Shown here: piece by piece, positions 1 through 10,602 of the stretch
Position numbering within the stretch: position 1 is the first letter of the stretch
Layout: each line of letters opens with the position of its first letter
Source: Brucella daejeonensis
GTDB taxonomy: Bacteria > Pseudomonadota > Alphaproteobacteria > Rhizobiales > Rhizobiaceae
NCBI RefSeq assembly: GCF_014199265.1
Contig: NZ_JACIJG010000010.1
Coordinates: forward strand, 1 to 64,000
Length of the DNA stretch: 64,000 nt
Direction: 5' to 3'
Notes under the pieces: model-generated
What the model saw: the letters and a program-made list of their open reading frames with translations, nothing else
The model's database searches: none
Told to the model about the DNA's origin: nothing
Program-made: the position numbers and the translations under genes

Positions 1-100
1 TCTGATGCTGGCCTCCACTCCAGCCAGCATCTTGAATCACAAAACAGGCCTCGACGGAATCCCCTTCGATTCTGTCAAAGGCTGAACCGCTCTAGAAAAG

Positions 101-148
101 GTTAGAGCGGGATGATGATTCAACGTAAAGTCATCACCCCGCTCTAAT
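101..148. repeat. Short inverted repeat
   Basis: Two near-perfect arms (TTAGAGCGGGATGATGA and its complement) flank a loop of about 12 nt. It lies in the gene-free first 207 bases and is not followed by a T-run, so it looks like a dispersed palindromic repeat rather than a terminator. Nothing else is recognisable in bases 1-160. Confidence 0.55.
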
Positions 149-161
149 ATCAGCTTCAACG

Positions 162-187
162 CAAAAGGCCCGGAAACCGGGCCTTTT
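162..187 (-). terminator. Rho-independent terminator of the omp gene
   Basis: An 11-bp GC-rich stem (AAAAGGCCCGG, loop AAA, then its complement) is followed by a T-run on either strand. It lies 20 bases beyond the stop of the minus-strand outer-membrane gene and could also serve a plus-strand gene left of the window. Confidence 0.8.
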
Positions 188-207
188 GTTTCACGCTGAA
201 GGAAGAA

Positions 208-1047
208 TTACTTGTAGACCGGACCGTCCACGATGGTCGAGACCTGCTGCGGCGCATAGACAGGCTCGGAACCGCCGAACATATAGCGCAGGCCGATGCG
301 GACATCGTGCACGTTCATGCCCTTGTCGTAGCCGTCGCCGATCCACTGATCGCCCTCGAACATCTTGCCACCGTTGATGTGGCGATAGCGATAGCCCGCA
401 TCGAGCTTGAGATTGTGCGTGAGATCGACCGAGGCGCCAGCCATGAGCGCATAGGTGAAGCGCCAGTTTGCGGCGCCTTCATGCGAGCCGCCGTAACGGA
501 CGTCCTCGATATCGCTCCACTTCACCCGCGTGCCGCCGATACCCGCGCCGACATAGGGCGTGATGCCTGCGAAATTGCCGAGGTCGACATAGGCGTTCGC
601 CAAGATGGAAAGGGCCGAGAAGTGGCTGCGCTCATCGGAAGCGCAGGTGATATCACCGCAGCCAACCCCATAAGTATTGCCGTTGAACTTGGCGCGCGTC
701 ATGTAATCGACGGTCAGATCGGTGCGGAAATAATCCGTCACCTGATAGCCGATGCCACCGCCGATCAGGAACGAACCTTTCAGGTCGCCATCGAGCGTGT
801 TGCTGCCGAAGACCGGGCCGCAGGGATCGCAATTGTCGATCGTCGTATAATCGGCTCCCCTGAACTTCGCCTTGGAATAGCCGATGTCGCCGCGCAGATA
901 CCAGCCGCCGACGGCTGGCGGAGCGACGATGACTTCGGGAACGACCGGCGGTTCGATCATGTCGGCTGCGAAAGCGCCCGGCACTGCGGCCAGCAGGGCA
1001 AACGACGCCGCTGCGCCCGCGAGAAAAGTTTTCAGAGAACCAGTCAT
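208..1047 (-). CDS. Outer membrane beta-barrel protein (Omp25/Omp31-like)
   Basis: This is a predicted 279-residue outer-membrane protein. A signal peptide (about residues 1-27, cleavage after GAFA) precedes a short Pro-rich stretch and then alternating amphipathic strands typical of an eight-stranded barrel, including WYLRGDIGYSKAKF, YVGAGIGGTRVKW and RIGLRYMFGG. This layout matches the Omp25/Omp31 (RopB-like) group of small alphaproteobacterial porin-like proteins. The C-terminus does not end in the usual aromatic residue but runs on for about 20 residues. The start is the ATG preceded by GGGG at a 7-nt spacing, not the upstream in-frame ATG, because only this one leaves a normal signal peptide. 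The gene is monocistronic. The exact paralogue cannot be told from sequence alone. Confidence 0.85.
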   Translation of the reverse strand: MTGSLKTFLAGAAASFALLAAVPGAFAADMIEPPVVPEVIVAPPAVGGWYLRGDIGYSKAKFRGADYTTIDNCDPCGPVFGSNTLDGDLKGSFLIGGGIGYQVTDYFRTDLTVDYMTRAKFNGNTYGVGCGDITCASDERSHFSALSILANAYVDLGNFAGITPYVGAGIGGTRVKWSDIEDVRYGGSHEGAANWRFTYALMAGASVDLTHNLKLDAGYRYRHINGGKMFEGDQWIGDGYDKGMNVHDVRIGLRYMFGGSEPVYAPQQVSTIVDGPVYK

Positions 1048-1102
1048 ATGTCTGCCCCATCGAAAGATCACGACGCAGATCGCGCCGGCTACTGATAATT
1101 GA

Positions 1103-1208
1103 TGCCTGATTCAAAAAGCGACACGCGCGTGCGAAAATGGTGATTTTCGAGCACCGGAACGCAGCAAACTGCCATTTGCAGCCACGCATGGCGACTTTCG
1201 GAACAGGT
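1103..1208. repeat. Dispersed ~140-bp element, short copy
   Basis: A shortened copy of a family found five times here. It has the core GCGAAAATGGTGATTTTCGA, then GAGCACCGGAACGCAG, then GCCATTTGCAG, and ends in the usual GAACAGG. The central GTACTT/AAGTAC hairpin is missing from this copy. Confidence 0.7.
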
Positions 1209-1230
1209 TATGGGCACAAAATAGGTAGCA

Positions 1231-1253
1231 AAGGTTAAGTACAACTTAACCTT
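1231..1253. promoter_or_regulatory. Perfect palindrome, candidate operator upstream of omp
   Basis: The sequence AAGGTTAAGT, spacer ACA, then ACTTAACCTT is a perfect 10-bp inverted repeat. It sits in AT-rich DNA about 185 bases upstream of the outer-membrane gene start. It could be an operator; it is too AT-rich to be a strong terminator. The regulator is unknown. Confidence 0.4.
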
Positions 1254-1304
1254 GTTTTTTAACCATGATTATTAATATTTACTAATATACAAAGAAGGCG
1301 AAAC

Positions 1305-1334
1305 GAAAAAAGCGCGGGCCGGTGCCCACGCTTT
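1305..1334 (-). terminator. glmM terminator
   Basis: An 11-bp stem (AAAGCGCGGGC, loop CGGT, one mismatch) is followed on the minus strand by a T-run. It lies just beyond the glmM stop and closes the long minus-strand cluster. Confidence 0.8.
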
Positions 1335-1371
1335 CGAGTGTCGGCCAGTGCCGCACTGTCGTGAAGGGAAA

Positions 1372-2727
1372 CTATGCGGCAGCGCTGCTTTCCGTCGAGA
1401 TCACGTCGATGATGTCGTTGACGACCTTTTCAACCAGGCCGCGATCGTCGCCTTCCGCCATGACGCGGATCAGCGGCTCGGTGCCGGACGGGCGAATGAC
1501 CAGACGGCCCTGAACGCCAAGACGCTCCCTGGCCTCGTCGATGGCGCTCTTCACGCGCTTGTTCTCGAGCGGCTTGCCGCCGGCGGTGCGGACATTCTTC
1601 AAAAGCTGCGGCACCGGGTCGAACTTGCGGCAGATTTCACTGATCGGCTTGCCCACTTCCTGCGCGACGGCGAGGATTTGCAGGGCCGAGATCAGGCCGT
1701 CGCCGGTCGTTGCGAAATCCGACAGGACGATATGGCCGGACTGTTCGCCGCCGACGTTGAAGCCATGCTCGCGCATGTGCTCGACCACATAGCGGTCGCC
1801 CACCTTGGTGCGGGCCAGCGTCAGATGACGGTCGGCGAGGAACCGTTCCAGTCCAAGATTGGACATGACGGTGGCCACGATGCCGCCACCTTCGAGGCGG
1901 TCGGTGGCGGCCCAGCTTTCGGCGATCACCGCCATGAGTTGGTCACCGTCGACGACGGTGCCGTTTTCATCGACCAGCAGCACGCGGTCCGCGTCGCCGT
2001 CGAGCGCGATGCCGACATCGGCGCGCACTTCGTGCACCTTCTTCATCAGGCCGATCGGATGGGTCGAGCCGCAATCCTCATTGATGTTGATGCCGTTCGG
2101 CTCGTTGTTGATGGTGATGACCTCCGCGCCGAGTTCCCACAGCGCGGCGGGCGCAACCTTGTAGCCCGCGCCATTGGCGCAATCGACCACGATGCGCAAA
2201 CCGTTGAGCGAAATATTGCGCGGCAGCGTGCGCTTGGCGAATTCGATATAGCGATAGATATCGCCGTCCACGCGCTTGGCGCGACCGACGTCGCCATGGC
2301 TGGCAAGATAGGAGGAAAGATCGCCGTCGATCATCGATTCGATCTGCAACTCGATCTCGTCGGACAGCTTGAACCCGTCGGGGCCGAAAAGCTTGATGCC
2401 ATTGTCATAGAACGGATTGTGCGAGGCCGAGATCATCACACCGATATCGGCGCGCAGCGAGCGGCACAGCATGGCGACGGCGGGCGTCGGAATCGGGCCG
2501 AGCAGGAACACGTCCATGCCCGCGGCGGTGAAACCGGCCACCAGTGCGTTTTCGAGCATATAGCCGGAGCGGCGCGTATCCTTGCCGATCACCACACGCG
2601 AGGCGTGTCCCCGGCGGCGGAAGATGTAACCGACGGCCATACCGACCTTCATGGCGATTTCCGGCGTCATGGGGAAGCTGTTTGCCTGTCCGCGAATGCC
2701 GTCGGTTCCGAAATATTTTCGTGTCAT
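1372..2727 (-). CDS. glmM: Phosphoglucosamine mutase
   Basis: GlmM converts glucosamine-6-phosphate to glucosamine-1-phosphate, a step toward UDP-GlcNAc for peptidoglycan and LPS. The 451-residue protein starts with the family signature [13 protein letters not shown]. The phosphoserine active site SASHNP has its serine at residue 102. The metal-binding DGDADR loop is near residue 243, and the C-terminal phosphate-binding [12 protein letters not shown] is present. The chosen ATG is eight codons inside a longer frame: it gives the canonical N-terminus and has AAGG upstream. It is last in the minus-strand series after ftsH, but ftsH has its own terminator, so glmM probably has a separate promoter in the 314-bp gap. 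Confidence 0.96.
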   Translation of the reverse strand: MTRKYFGTDGIRGQANSFPMTPEIAMKVGMAVGYIFRRRGHASRVVIGKDTRRSGYMLENALVAGFTAAGMDVFLLGPIPTPAVAMLCRSLRADIGVMISASHNPFYDNGIKLFGPDGFKLSDEIELQIESMIDGDLSSYLASHGDVGRAKRVDGDIYRYIEFAKRTLPRNISLNGLRIVVDCANGAGYKVAPAALWELGAEVITINNEPNGININEDCGSTHPIGLMKKVHEVRADVGIALDGDADRVLLVDENGTVVDGDQLMAVIAESWAATDRLEGGGIVATVMSNLGLERFLADRHLTLARTKVGDRYVVEHMREHGFNVGGEQSGHIVLSDFATTGDGLISALQILAVAQEVGKPISEICRKFDPVPQLLKNVRTAGGKPLENKRVKSAIDEARERLGVQGRLVIRPSGTEPLIRVMAEGDDRGLVEKVVNDIIDVISTESSAAA

Positions 2728-2993
2728 CTGTTTCGCCTTGCGTTGAGCCATGTAACGCTCTCTATACCTTCTGATGTATGTCGCCGCGATCAGTGGCGGG
2801 CCATGACCGCCCGTCTCTCCGGGCGGCGGATTTTCGCTGTTCTTAACGCGAAAACCTTGCCAATTGCAATTTCGTCTTTGGCGGGAGATCGGGATGCCCC
2901 TTCCAAAGCGCAGGACCGGGGCCTGACTTTCACATCATGATGCGCCGAAATCCTTAACCGAGCCTTTGCAGCATCCGGGCAGGTTTCGACACG
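2728..2993. other. Intergenic region between ftsH and glmM
   Basis: No convincing coding sequence is seen in these bases. The region should hold the glmM promoter; I could not pick a clear -35/-10 pair. The ftsH terminator occupies the adjoining end. Confidence 0.5.
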
Positions 2994-3020
2994 AAAAAGC
3001 CGGGCGCTGGCCCGGCTTTT
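2994..3020 (-). terminator. ftsH terminator
   Basis: A perfect 11-bp stem (AAAAGCCGGGC, loop GCTG) with a T-run on the minus strand, about 20 bases after the ftsH stop. Confidence 0.85.
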
Positions 3021-3041
3021 ATTTTCTTCATTGAAATGGCC

Positions 3042-4970
<1,929 letters not shown>

Positions 4971-5105
4971 ATCGGGTCCAATCGATACCACGTCCATTCC
5001 GCGAGCGCGGAACGATGTCAGTGTCTAACATAGGATCGAAGCAAGGCGTTGCCAAGGCAGGTTCGCCCCCTCGATCTCGATTCTTGTCGCTCTGGTTTAC
5101 AAAAG

Positions 5106-6458
5106 TTAGGACATTTGCGCGCAGCCGCGCCCGATGCGCGCTACCACCGCCCGCGCCAGTTCGTAATCGTGTCCCGGCAGAACATGGTCGAAGATCGCGA
5201 AATGCCGTTCCATATGAATGCCTTGCGGCAGATCGCCGCCCGGACGGGACAGCGCGGCGAGACTGCCGCCGGCATAAAGCGCGGGCAAGACCAGAAGCCC
5301 CTCTCGCTTGCGGGCCTGAGCCTCGCCCTCCTGCCCGCTCAGGAAGTCGGAAAGCTCCTGACGGCCCGGCGCGCCCACTTCGAAAACCGTCGCGCCGTCG
5401 TTGCGCAAACGGAACCGGCCATCCCATACGATCCTGTCGCCGGGCTTCAGGACCAGCCGGGGAAGGTTGCGCCTTTCGCGGCGGAAGCGATGCGGCGCAC
5501 CGCCCTCGCCACGTTCGATCAGCGCGCCGAATACGGTCAGCCGGCGATGGACATCCTCCCCGGACAAGACGCGCTCGATACGGGTGCGTTCGCTGTCGCC
5601 CGGCAGGAAACGGCGTCCGCCCGCAATCGAGGCGAAAAGGCCCGACAGAAGCCGCCGCGCATCCATTGGCAATCCCGCATAGGTCGCGGCATCGGCCAGT
5701 ATCGTGCCGTCCGCGTCGAGCGTCAGGCTCGCGGGGTCGGCGAGCGCCGCGGCCAATGCCGCATTGTCGCGTTCGCGCACGGCGGCGGCCTGCGCGATCT
5801 GCTCCAGCACGGCCTGCCTGTCCGCCCCGGCTGCCGCGCCAAGGCGCACGCGCGGGCGTTCATAGGCCGTATTGGCATTGCTCGGATCGTCAACCCAGCC
5901 GATTCCCCTTCGCATCAGCTCGTCGCGTAGCGCCTGCCGCGAGACGCCGAGAAGCGGGCGAACCAGCTCGACCGAACCTTCCAGCCAGGAGCGCGACGAC
6001 ATGCCCGCAAGCCCCCGCGCCTCCGCGTGGCCGCTGCGCTCCTTGCGCATCAGGAAGGTTTCGATCTGGTCGTCCTCGGTGTGGCCGGTCGCGATGAAAT
6101 CCGCGCCCGCCTCGCGCGCGGCCTGCACCAGAAGCCGGTAGCGCGCCGTCCGCGCGGCGGCTGCAAGCCCTGTCGAGGGCTTGGCCTCGTCCCAGGCGAG
6201 AATGCGATGCTCTATCGCGTGCTGCCTGCAAAGCGCGCCGACATTGCGCGCCTCAAGGGCCGATTCGGCGCGCAGCCGGTGATCGACCGTCACGGCGACC
6301 AGCCGGGGCGGATTTGCCAGCGTCGCCAGATAATCCTTCAGGAGAAACAGCAGGCCAAGGGAATCGCTGCCGCCCGAAACGGCGGCGACGATGGCGCTGG
6401 CGCGCTCAAACCCGAATGGCTCGAACAGTTTGGAAATATAGCTTGGGCTAAGCCCCAC
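5106..6458 (-). CDS. tilS: tRNA(Ile)-lysidine synthase
   Basis: TilS joins lysine to C34 of the CAU-anticodon tRNA-Ile, so that it reads AUA rather than AUG. The 450-residue protein has the ATP-pyrophosphatase P-loop SGGSDS at 28-33, followed by DHRLRAES and [13 protein letters not shown], all typical of the family. The gene starts with GTG, preceded by GGAG at 8 nt. It lies 15 bases after cpoB, so it is probably cotranscribed with the tol-pal distal genes; ftsH follows after a 135-bp gap. Confidence 0.93.
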   Translation of the reverse strand: MGLSPSYISKLFEPFGFERASAIVAAVSGGSDSLGLLFLLKDYLATLANPPRLVAVTVDHRLRAESALEARNVGALCRQHAIEHRILAWDEAKPSTGLAAAARTARYRLLVQAAREAGADFIATGHTEDDQIETFLMRKERSGHAEARGLAGMSSRSWLEGSVELVRPLLGVSRQALRDELMRRGIGWVDDPSNANTAYERPRVRLGAAAGADRQAVLEQIAQAAAVRERDNAALAAALADPASLTLDADGTILADAATYAGLPMDARRLLSGLFASIAGGRRFLPGDSERTRIERVLSGEDVHRRLTVFGALIERGEGGAPHRFRRERRNLPRLVLKPGDRIVWDGRFRLRNDGATVFEVGAPGRQELSDFLSGQEGEAQARKREGLLVLPALYAGGSLAALSRPGGDLPQGIHMERHFAIFDHVLPGHDYELARAVVARIGRGCAQMS

Positions 6459-6473
6459 GAAATAACTCCGTAA

Positions 6474-7901
6474 TCAGCACTTGGCCCGGCTGCGCTCATC
6501 GGCAACGCGCTTCAAAATGGCGGGCGCCGCCTTGGGATAGCGCTCCGGTATCTGCCCGAAGGTGGCGCAGGCGACGTCGCGATTGTCCATCTTTTCCAGC
6601 GTCATGCCGAGCTTGAACATATTTTCCGGCGCACGCTTCGAATCGGGATAGTCGCGCTGCGTGTCGATGAACACCGTCGCGGCCTCGGGATAACGGCCCT
6701 GACCGTAAAGCGATTCGCCGAGCCAAAAGCGCGCCTCGGCCGTGTCGGGATCGGCCGGATAGCGCTTCACATGCTCGCGAAATCCGGTTTCGGCGGCCTT
6801 GTAGTCGCCCGACATCAGATATTGATATGACGCCTGATAGAGTGAATTCGGATTGTCGTCGGTCGGCAGCGAAGCGATCGCATCGCCTGCCGCACTCGCC
6901 GACTGCTCCCCGCCCGAAAGGGTTATGCCCGCCTGCGGCGCGCGCGGGGCGGCCTGAAGCGTTTCGCCGATTACATTGCCATTGGCGTCGAAACGAATGG
7001 AGCCGAGCGTTTGCGGCGGTTCGCCGCGCGCCGGTCCGCCCTGTGTGGGCGCGTTCGAACCAACAGCCATGGAATCGGCGCCGGAGGCCTGACCTGCCGC
7101 CGCCTGCGAGGAAGCGGCGACGGAAACATCTCCGCCGCCCCCTTCGCTGCCCTGTTCACCGGCCGCATCCGCGCGCTTGCCGCTTTCCAGCGCCTGGAAG
7201 CGGGTTTCGTAATCTTCCTGCAATTTCTGCATCTGATCCTGCATTTCGAGGATCTGGAAATTCATCGCTTCCGCCCGCGCGCCAAGCGCGTCGGCAATTC
7301 CCGCCGCATTGCCCATGCCCTGCGCGCAGAGATCGGCGCCCGGCGAAGCCGCCGCCGGTGCCGCCGCGCCTGAGCCTGCGGAAGAAGGCGCGGTCACGCC
7401 ATTCTTCTTCTCCAGTTCCTCGAAGCGGAATTCATTGTCTTCCTGCATCTTCTGCAACTGGTTGTCGGTAAAGGAAATCTGTGCATCCACATCCTCGATC
7501 TTGCCGGTGAGGGTGCGCATCAGTTCCTGCTGCATACCGGGGCTTTGATAGCCGCCATTCATGCCCGATCCGCCGCTGCCGCCGCGCATGGCATCGTCGA
7601 GGATCGCCGTCGAGCCGAGGGGAACCTGGCCGCGACCGCCGCCCCTGCCCTTTTCAAGCGCCTGAAAACGAGCTTCGTTGTCGCGCTGGATATTCAGCAT
7701 CTTGTCGCGAAGCTGAAGAATGCGCGCATAGGACTGCGCGTTCTGATGGGCAAGATTGCACATCTGCTGCGTGAACTGATCCCCGCCGGGAGCGCCCGCC
7801 TGCGCGACTTGAACACCCGCCTGCGAAGAAACGGATGCCGCCAGAACCGGCGCACTCGCCAAAAGCGGCAGCATGGCGATTGCCAGCGTCACTTTCCTCA
7901 T
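6474..7901 (-). CDS. cpoB: Cell division coordinator CpoB/YbgF, long form
   Basis: This is a periplasmic TPR protein of the Tol-Pal system, which coordinates peptidoglycan synthesis with outer-membrane constriction. The 475 residues begin with a signal peptide (about 1-21). Three related coiled-coil segments follow, around residues 40-80, 120-165 and 195-245, each ending in a DNEARFQALEKG-like motif. A Gly/Ala/Ser-rich linker leads to C-terminal TPR repeats (about 350-475). E. coli CpoB has a single trimerisation coiled coil and about 263 residues, so this form is enlarged. The second ATG of the frame is chosen because it has AGGA at 5 nt; the first ATG is four codons upstream. Confidence 0.9.
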   Translation of the reverse strand: MRKVTLAIAMLPLLASAPVLAASVSSQAGVQVAQAGAPGGDQFTQQMCNLAHQNAQSYARILQLRDKMLNIQRDNEARFQALEKGRGGGRGQVPLGSTAILDDAMRGGSGGSGMNGGYQSPGMQQELMRTLTGKIEDVDAQISFTDNQLQKMQEDNEFRFEELEKKNGVTAPSSAGSGAAAPAAASPGADLCAQGMGNAAGIADALGARAEAMNFQILEMQDQMQKLQEDYETRFQALESGKRADAAGEQGSEGGGGDVSVAASSQAAAGQASGADSMAVGSNAPTQGGPARGEPPQTLGSIRFDANGNVIGETLQAAPRAPQAGITLSGGEQSASAAGDAIASLPTDDNPNSLYQASYQYLMSGDYKAAETGFREHVKRYPADPDTAEARFWLGESLYGQGRYPEAATVFIDTQRDYPDSKRAPENMFKLGMTLEKMDNRDVACATFGQIPERYPKAAPAILKRVADERSRAKC

Positions 7902-8040
7902 TGGTTTCCTCATTCCCTTTTGCCCCTGCTACGATATCGGCCCCGGAACCGGTGCGGTGTGCGAATGCACGATGCGTAGAACCTTTAAGTCAGAGCGACA
8001 TTTGCGTCCATCGGACGGCACGGCACCCTTGCTCTGCTTT

Positions 8041-8078
8041 TAGAGCATCAGCAGCAAAAGTGCGAAGCGGTTTTATGT
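8041..8078. repeat. Degenerate copy of the 44-bp hairpin repeat
   Basis: Contains GCAAAAGTGCGAAGCGGTTT, the core of the repeat that is tandemly arrayed after tolB and also present near 45.9 kb and 61.4 kb. The outer arms are degenerate here. Confidence 0.6.
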
Positions 8079-8141
8079 TCCTATGACAGCGGGGACTTCG
8101 GCCAAAATTTGTCGAAACCCGCTTCACATGCCCCAAAAACG

Positions 8142-8168
8142 AAAAAAGCGGCCCGAAAGCCGCTTTTT
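8142..8168 (-). terminator. pal terminator
   Basis: A perfect 10-bp stem (AAAAAGCGGC, loop of 6) with T-runs on both strands, 20 bases past the pal stop. It separates pal from cpoB, so cpoB is expected to have its own promoter. Confidence 0.85.
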
Positions 8169-8187
8169 CCATCAAGTGTTGCGCCTG

Positions 8188-8694
8188 TTAGCTGCCAGCA
8201 CCGTTGAGAACGGTGACGGCGCGGCGGTTCTGCGACCAGCACGAATCGGCGTCGCAGACGGCGACCGGACGTTCGTTGCCATAGGAGATGGTGCGCATAC
8301 GGTTGGTCGGCACGCCGCGCGAAGCGAGGAAATCGCGGGTGGCGGCGGCGCGGCGCTGGCCGAGGGCGAGGTTGTATTCACGCGTGCCGCGTTCGTCGGC
8401 ATGGCCTTCGATGGTGATCGAATACTGCGGATAGCGCTGCAGCCACTGGGCCTGCTTGGAAAGCGTCTGCTGGGCGTCGGCGCGAATCAGCGACGAATCG
8501 AGATCGAAGAAAATGCGGTCGCCGACATTGACGGTGAAGTCCTGCGCGGAGCCGGGCGTTGCCGCGCCTGCACCGAGGCCGAGATCACCGGCATTGTTCG
8601 GGAGGTTCTTCTTGGAAGCGCAACCGGCGACGGCGAGCGACATGAAAAGGGCAATAGCAATCGGGCTACGTGCAATCGACTGGATACGGCGCAT
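8188..8694 (-). CDS. pal: Peptidoglycan-associated lipoprotein Pal (Omp16)
   Basis: Pal is an outer-membrane lipoprotein that binds peptidoglycan and TolB to hold the envelope together during division. The 168-residue precursor has a lipobox ending at Cys25 (LAVAGC) and a C-terminal OmpA-like domain (about 55-168) with the binding signature GHADERGTREYN. Sequence and length match what I recall of Brucella Omp16, except for the last residue (Ser here). The start is set by AAGGAG at 9 nt. It is separated from tolB by about 500 bp containing a tandem repeat and a terminator-like hairpin. Confidence 0.97.
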   Translation of the reverse strand: MRRIQSIARSPIAIALFMSLAVAGCASKKNLPNNAGDLGLGAGAATPGSAQDFTVNVGDRIFFDLDSSLIRADAQQTLSKQAQWLQRYPQYSITIEGHADERGTREYNLALGQRRAAATRDFLASRGVPTNRMRTISYGNERPVAVCDADSCWSQNRRAVTVLNGAGS

Positions 8695-8863
8695 GGGCCG
8701 GGGCTCCTTAAGATTTGATGTTCCTGCGTAACCATCCAATAATCATATTGAGGTTAAGACAGGCTCAAGAAGTATGGTTAACGTTTTCCTGCTGACCCAG
8801 CCCTTGAGGGCAAAATACGGCAGAAACACGGCTCTGCCCCGCCGATTGTGGCAATTTGCCATG

Positions 8864-8894
8864 GAAAAGGCGCGAAACCCAAGCTTCGCGCCTT
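8864..8894 (-). terminator. tolB distal terminator
   Basis: A perfect 10-bp stem (AAGGCGCGAA, loop of 8), followed on the minus strand by TTTT. It would end transcripts from tolB after they pass through the tandem repeat. The rest of the tolB-pal spacer (8695-8863 and 8895-8970) shows no gene and must hold the pal promoter. Confidence 0.7.
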
Positions 8895-8970
8895 CAACTT
8901 TGGTAACGCTTTCCCACAAACCCGGGCGAGTTCATGTTTCGATGAAACGCCAAAGCTGCGCGGTATATTT

Positions 8971-9200
8971 GTCTTACCGCATTATCCCGCGCAAAACCGC
9001 TTCGCACTTTTGCTGGAAATGCTCCGTTTGTCTTACCGCATTATCCTACGCAAAACCGCTTCGCACTTTTGCTGGAAATGCTCCGTTTGTTTTACCGCAT
9101 TATCCTACGCAAAACCGCTTCACACTTTTGCTGGAAATGCTCCGTTTGTCTTACCGCATTATCCTGCGCAAAACCGCTTCGCACTTTTGCTGGAAATGCT
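8971..9200. repeat. Tandem 59-bp repeat (four copies) in the tolB-pal spacer
   Basis: Four head-to-tail units begin at 8971, 9030, 9089 and 9148, the last shortened to 53 bp. Units differ at only a few positions. Each contains the inverted 44-bp hairpin repeat (CGCAAAACCGCTTCGCACTT then TTGCTGGAAATGC). The array ends at the base adjoining the tolB stop codon. There are no unique spacers, so it is not a CRISPR array. Confidence 0.95.
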
Positions 9201-10532
9201 CTATTCAAGCAGCGGCGACCAGGCCGGATCGGACGCAAAGTTCGGCGTCTGGATCTGGCGCTCGTTGCGGCCCGTCAGATCGATGGTGAAGAGCCTCGGA
9301 CCGCCCGCGCCCGCCGCCTTGCGGAAGAACATCAGCACGCGGCCGTTCGGCGCCCAGGTCGGGCCTTCATTATGGAAGCCGGAGGTGAGCAGGCGTTCGC
9401 CCGAACCGTCGGTCTTCATCACGCCGATGGAAAACTGGCCCTGCGACTGCTTCGTAAAGGCGAGGAGATCGCCGCGCGGGGACCAGACCGGCGTGGAATA
9501 GCTGCCGTCGCCCATCGAGATGCGGTGCGGATTGGAGCCGTCGGCGCCCATCACATAAAGCTGCGGGCGTCCGCCGCGGTCGGACGTGAAGACGATCTGC
9601 GAACCGTCCGGCGAATAAGAAGCGCCGGTGTCGATGGCCTGGCTGTTGGTCAGGCGCGTGGTCGTGCGGTTGCGCAGGTCCATCGTATAGATATTGGCGC
9701 TGCCGTCATCCTGAAGCAGGCTCATCACGACCTTCTGGCCATCCGGCGAGAAGCGCGGCGCGATGGTCATGCCGGGGAAATTGCCGACGAGTTCGCGCTG
9801 GCCGGTTTCGAGTTGCAGCAGATAGACCCTCGGCGCGCCGCCTTCGAAAGACATATAGGTGACTTCCTGACGATTCGGCGAGAAGCGCGGCGTCAGCGAC
9901 ATGGCGCGGCCATCGGAAATATAACGCACATTGGCGCCGTCCTGATCCATGATGGCGAGACGCTTCACGCGCTTCTTCGCCGGACCGGATTCGTCCACGA
10001 AAACGATGCGGGTGTCGAAATAGCCCTTTTCGCCGGTCAGGCGCTCATAGATCGCATCGGCGATGATATGCGCCACGCGGCGCCAGTTGTCCGGGGTGGT
10101 GAAGAACTGCTGGCCGATCATCTGCTGGCCGCCGAACGTGTCCCACAGGCGGAATTCCGCCTTCAGGCGACCGTCCGGCTGCTTGGTGATGCGTCCGGTG
10201 ACGAGCGCCTGCGCATTGATGACCTTCCAGTCCTCGAAACGCGGAGCGGCGTCCGGGTTGGAAATCTTTTCGATGAAGGCGCCCTTGTCGATGGGCGCGA
10301 ACAGGCCCGACCGTTCAAGGTCGGCCGCGATGACCGACGTGATGTTCGGCCCGAGCTGGTCGGCTGAAAGAAAGTCGGTGATCGCGATCGGCAGAGGCTC
10401 GATCACGCCCTTGTTGATGTTGATTTCCACAACGGCGCGCGCCGGCATGGTGCAGACGAGGCTTGCGGCAATCATACACGCGAAAGCCGAAAAGACCGTC
10501 CGGATCTTTGTATTGATGATGCCGATTTTCAT
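9201..10532 (-). CDS. tolB: Tol-Pal system beta-propeller protein TolB
   Basis: TolB is the periplasmic link between Pal and the TolQRA inner-membrane complex. The 443-residue protein has a signal peptide cleaved around PARA (residue 33), an N-terminal domain ([20 protein letters not shown]) and a six-bladed propeller. The propeller is visible as repeated [16 protein letters not shown] and [10 protein letters not shown] motifs in the C-terminal two thirds. It follows tolA at a 70-bp gap and belongs to the tolQRAB unit. The stop codon directly abuts a tandem repeat array. Confidence 0.96.
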   Translation of the reverse strand: MKIGIINTKIRTVFSAFACMIAASLVCTMPARAVVEININKGVIEPLPIAITDFLSADQLGPNITSVIAADLERSGLFAPIDKGAFIEKISNPDAAPRFEDWKVINAQALVTGRITKQPDGRLKAEFRLWDTFGGQQMIGQQFFTTPDNWRRVAHIIADAIYERLTGEKGYFDTRIVFVDESGPAKKRVKRLAIMDQDGANVRYISDGRAMSLTPRFSPNRQEVTYMSFEGGAPRVYLLQLETGQRELVGNFPGMTIAPRFSPDGQKVVMSLLQDDGSANIYTMDLRNRTTTRLTNSQAIDTGASYSPDGSQIVFTSDRGGRPQLYVMGADGSNPHRISMGDGSYSTPVWSPRGDLLAFTKQSQGQFSIGVMKTDGSGERLLTSGFHNEGPTWAPNGRVLMFFRKAAGAGGPRLFTIDLTGRNERQIQTPNFASDPAWSPLLE

Positions 10533-10602
10533 ATCTTCTGGGACCTCTTTGTCCTTGGCACTATTTCAGTGGCGACTTTGATTGGTGACCGGGCAAGCCC
10601 GG

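Noticed and set aside
101-148. Partial tRNA
   Set aside because: GGTTAGAGCGG resembles a tRNA D-arm, but no anticodon stem, T-arm or CCA end can be fitted; it is one arm of an inverted repeat.
1348-2940. 530-codon plus-strand frame opposite glmM
   Set aside because: Shadow of glmM; no recognisable domain and it extends beyond glmM only into non-coding DNA.
8971-9200. CRISPR array
   Set aside because: Units are directly adjacent with no variable spacers, and no cas genes are present.
8774-9501. Open frames running through the 59-bp tandem repeat
   Set aside because: They translate the repeat in several frames because 59 is not a multiple of three. There is no start signal and the product is only repeated peptide.
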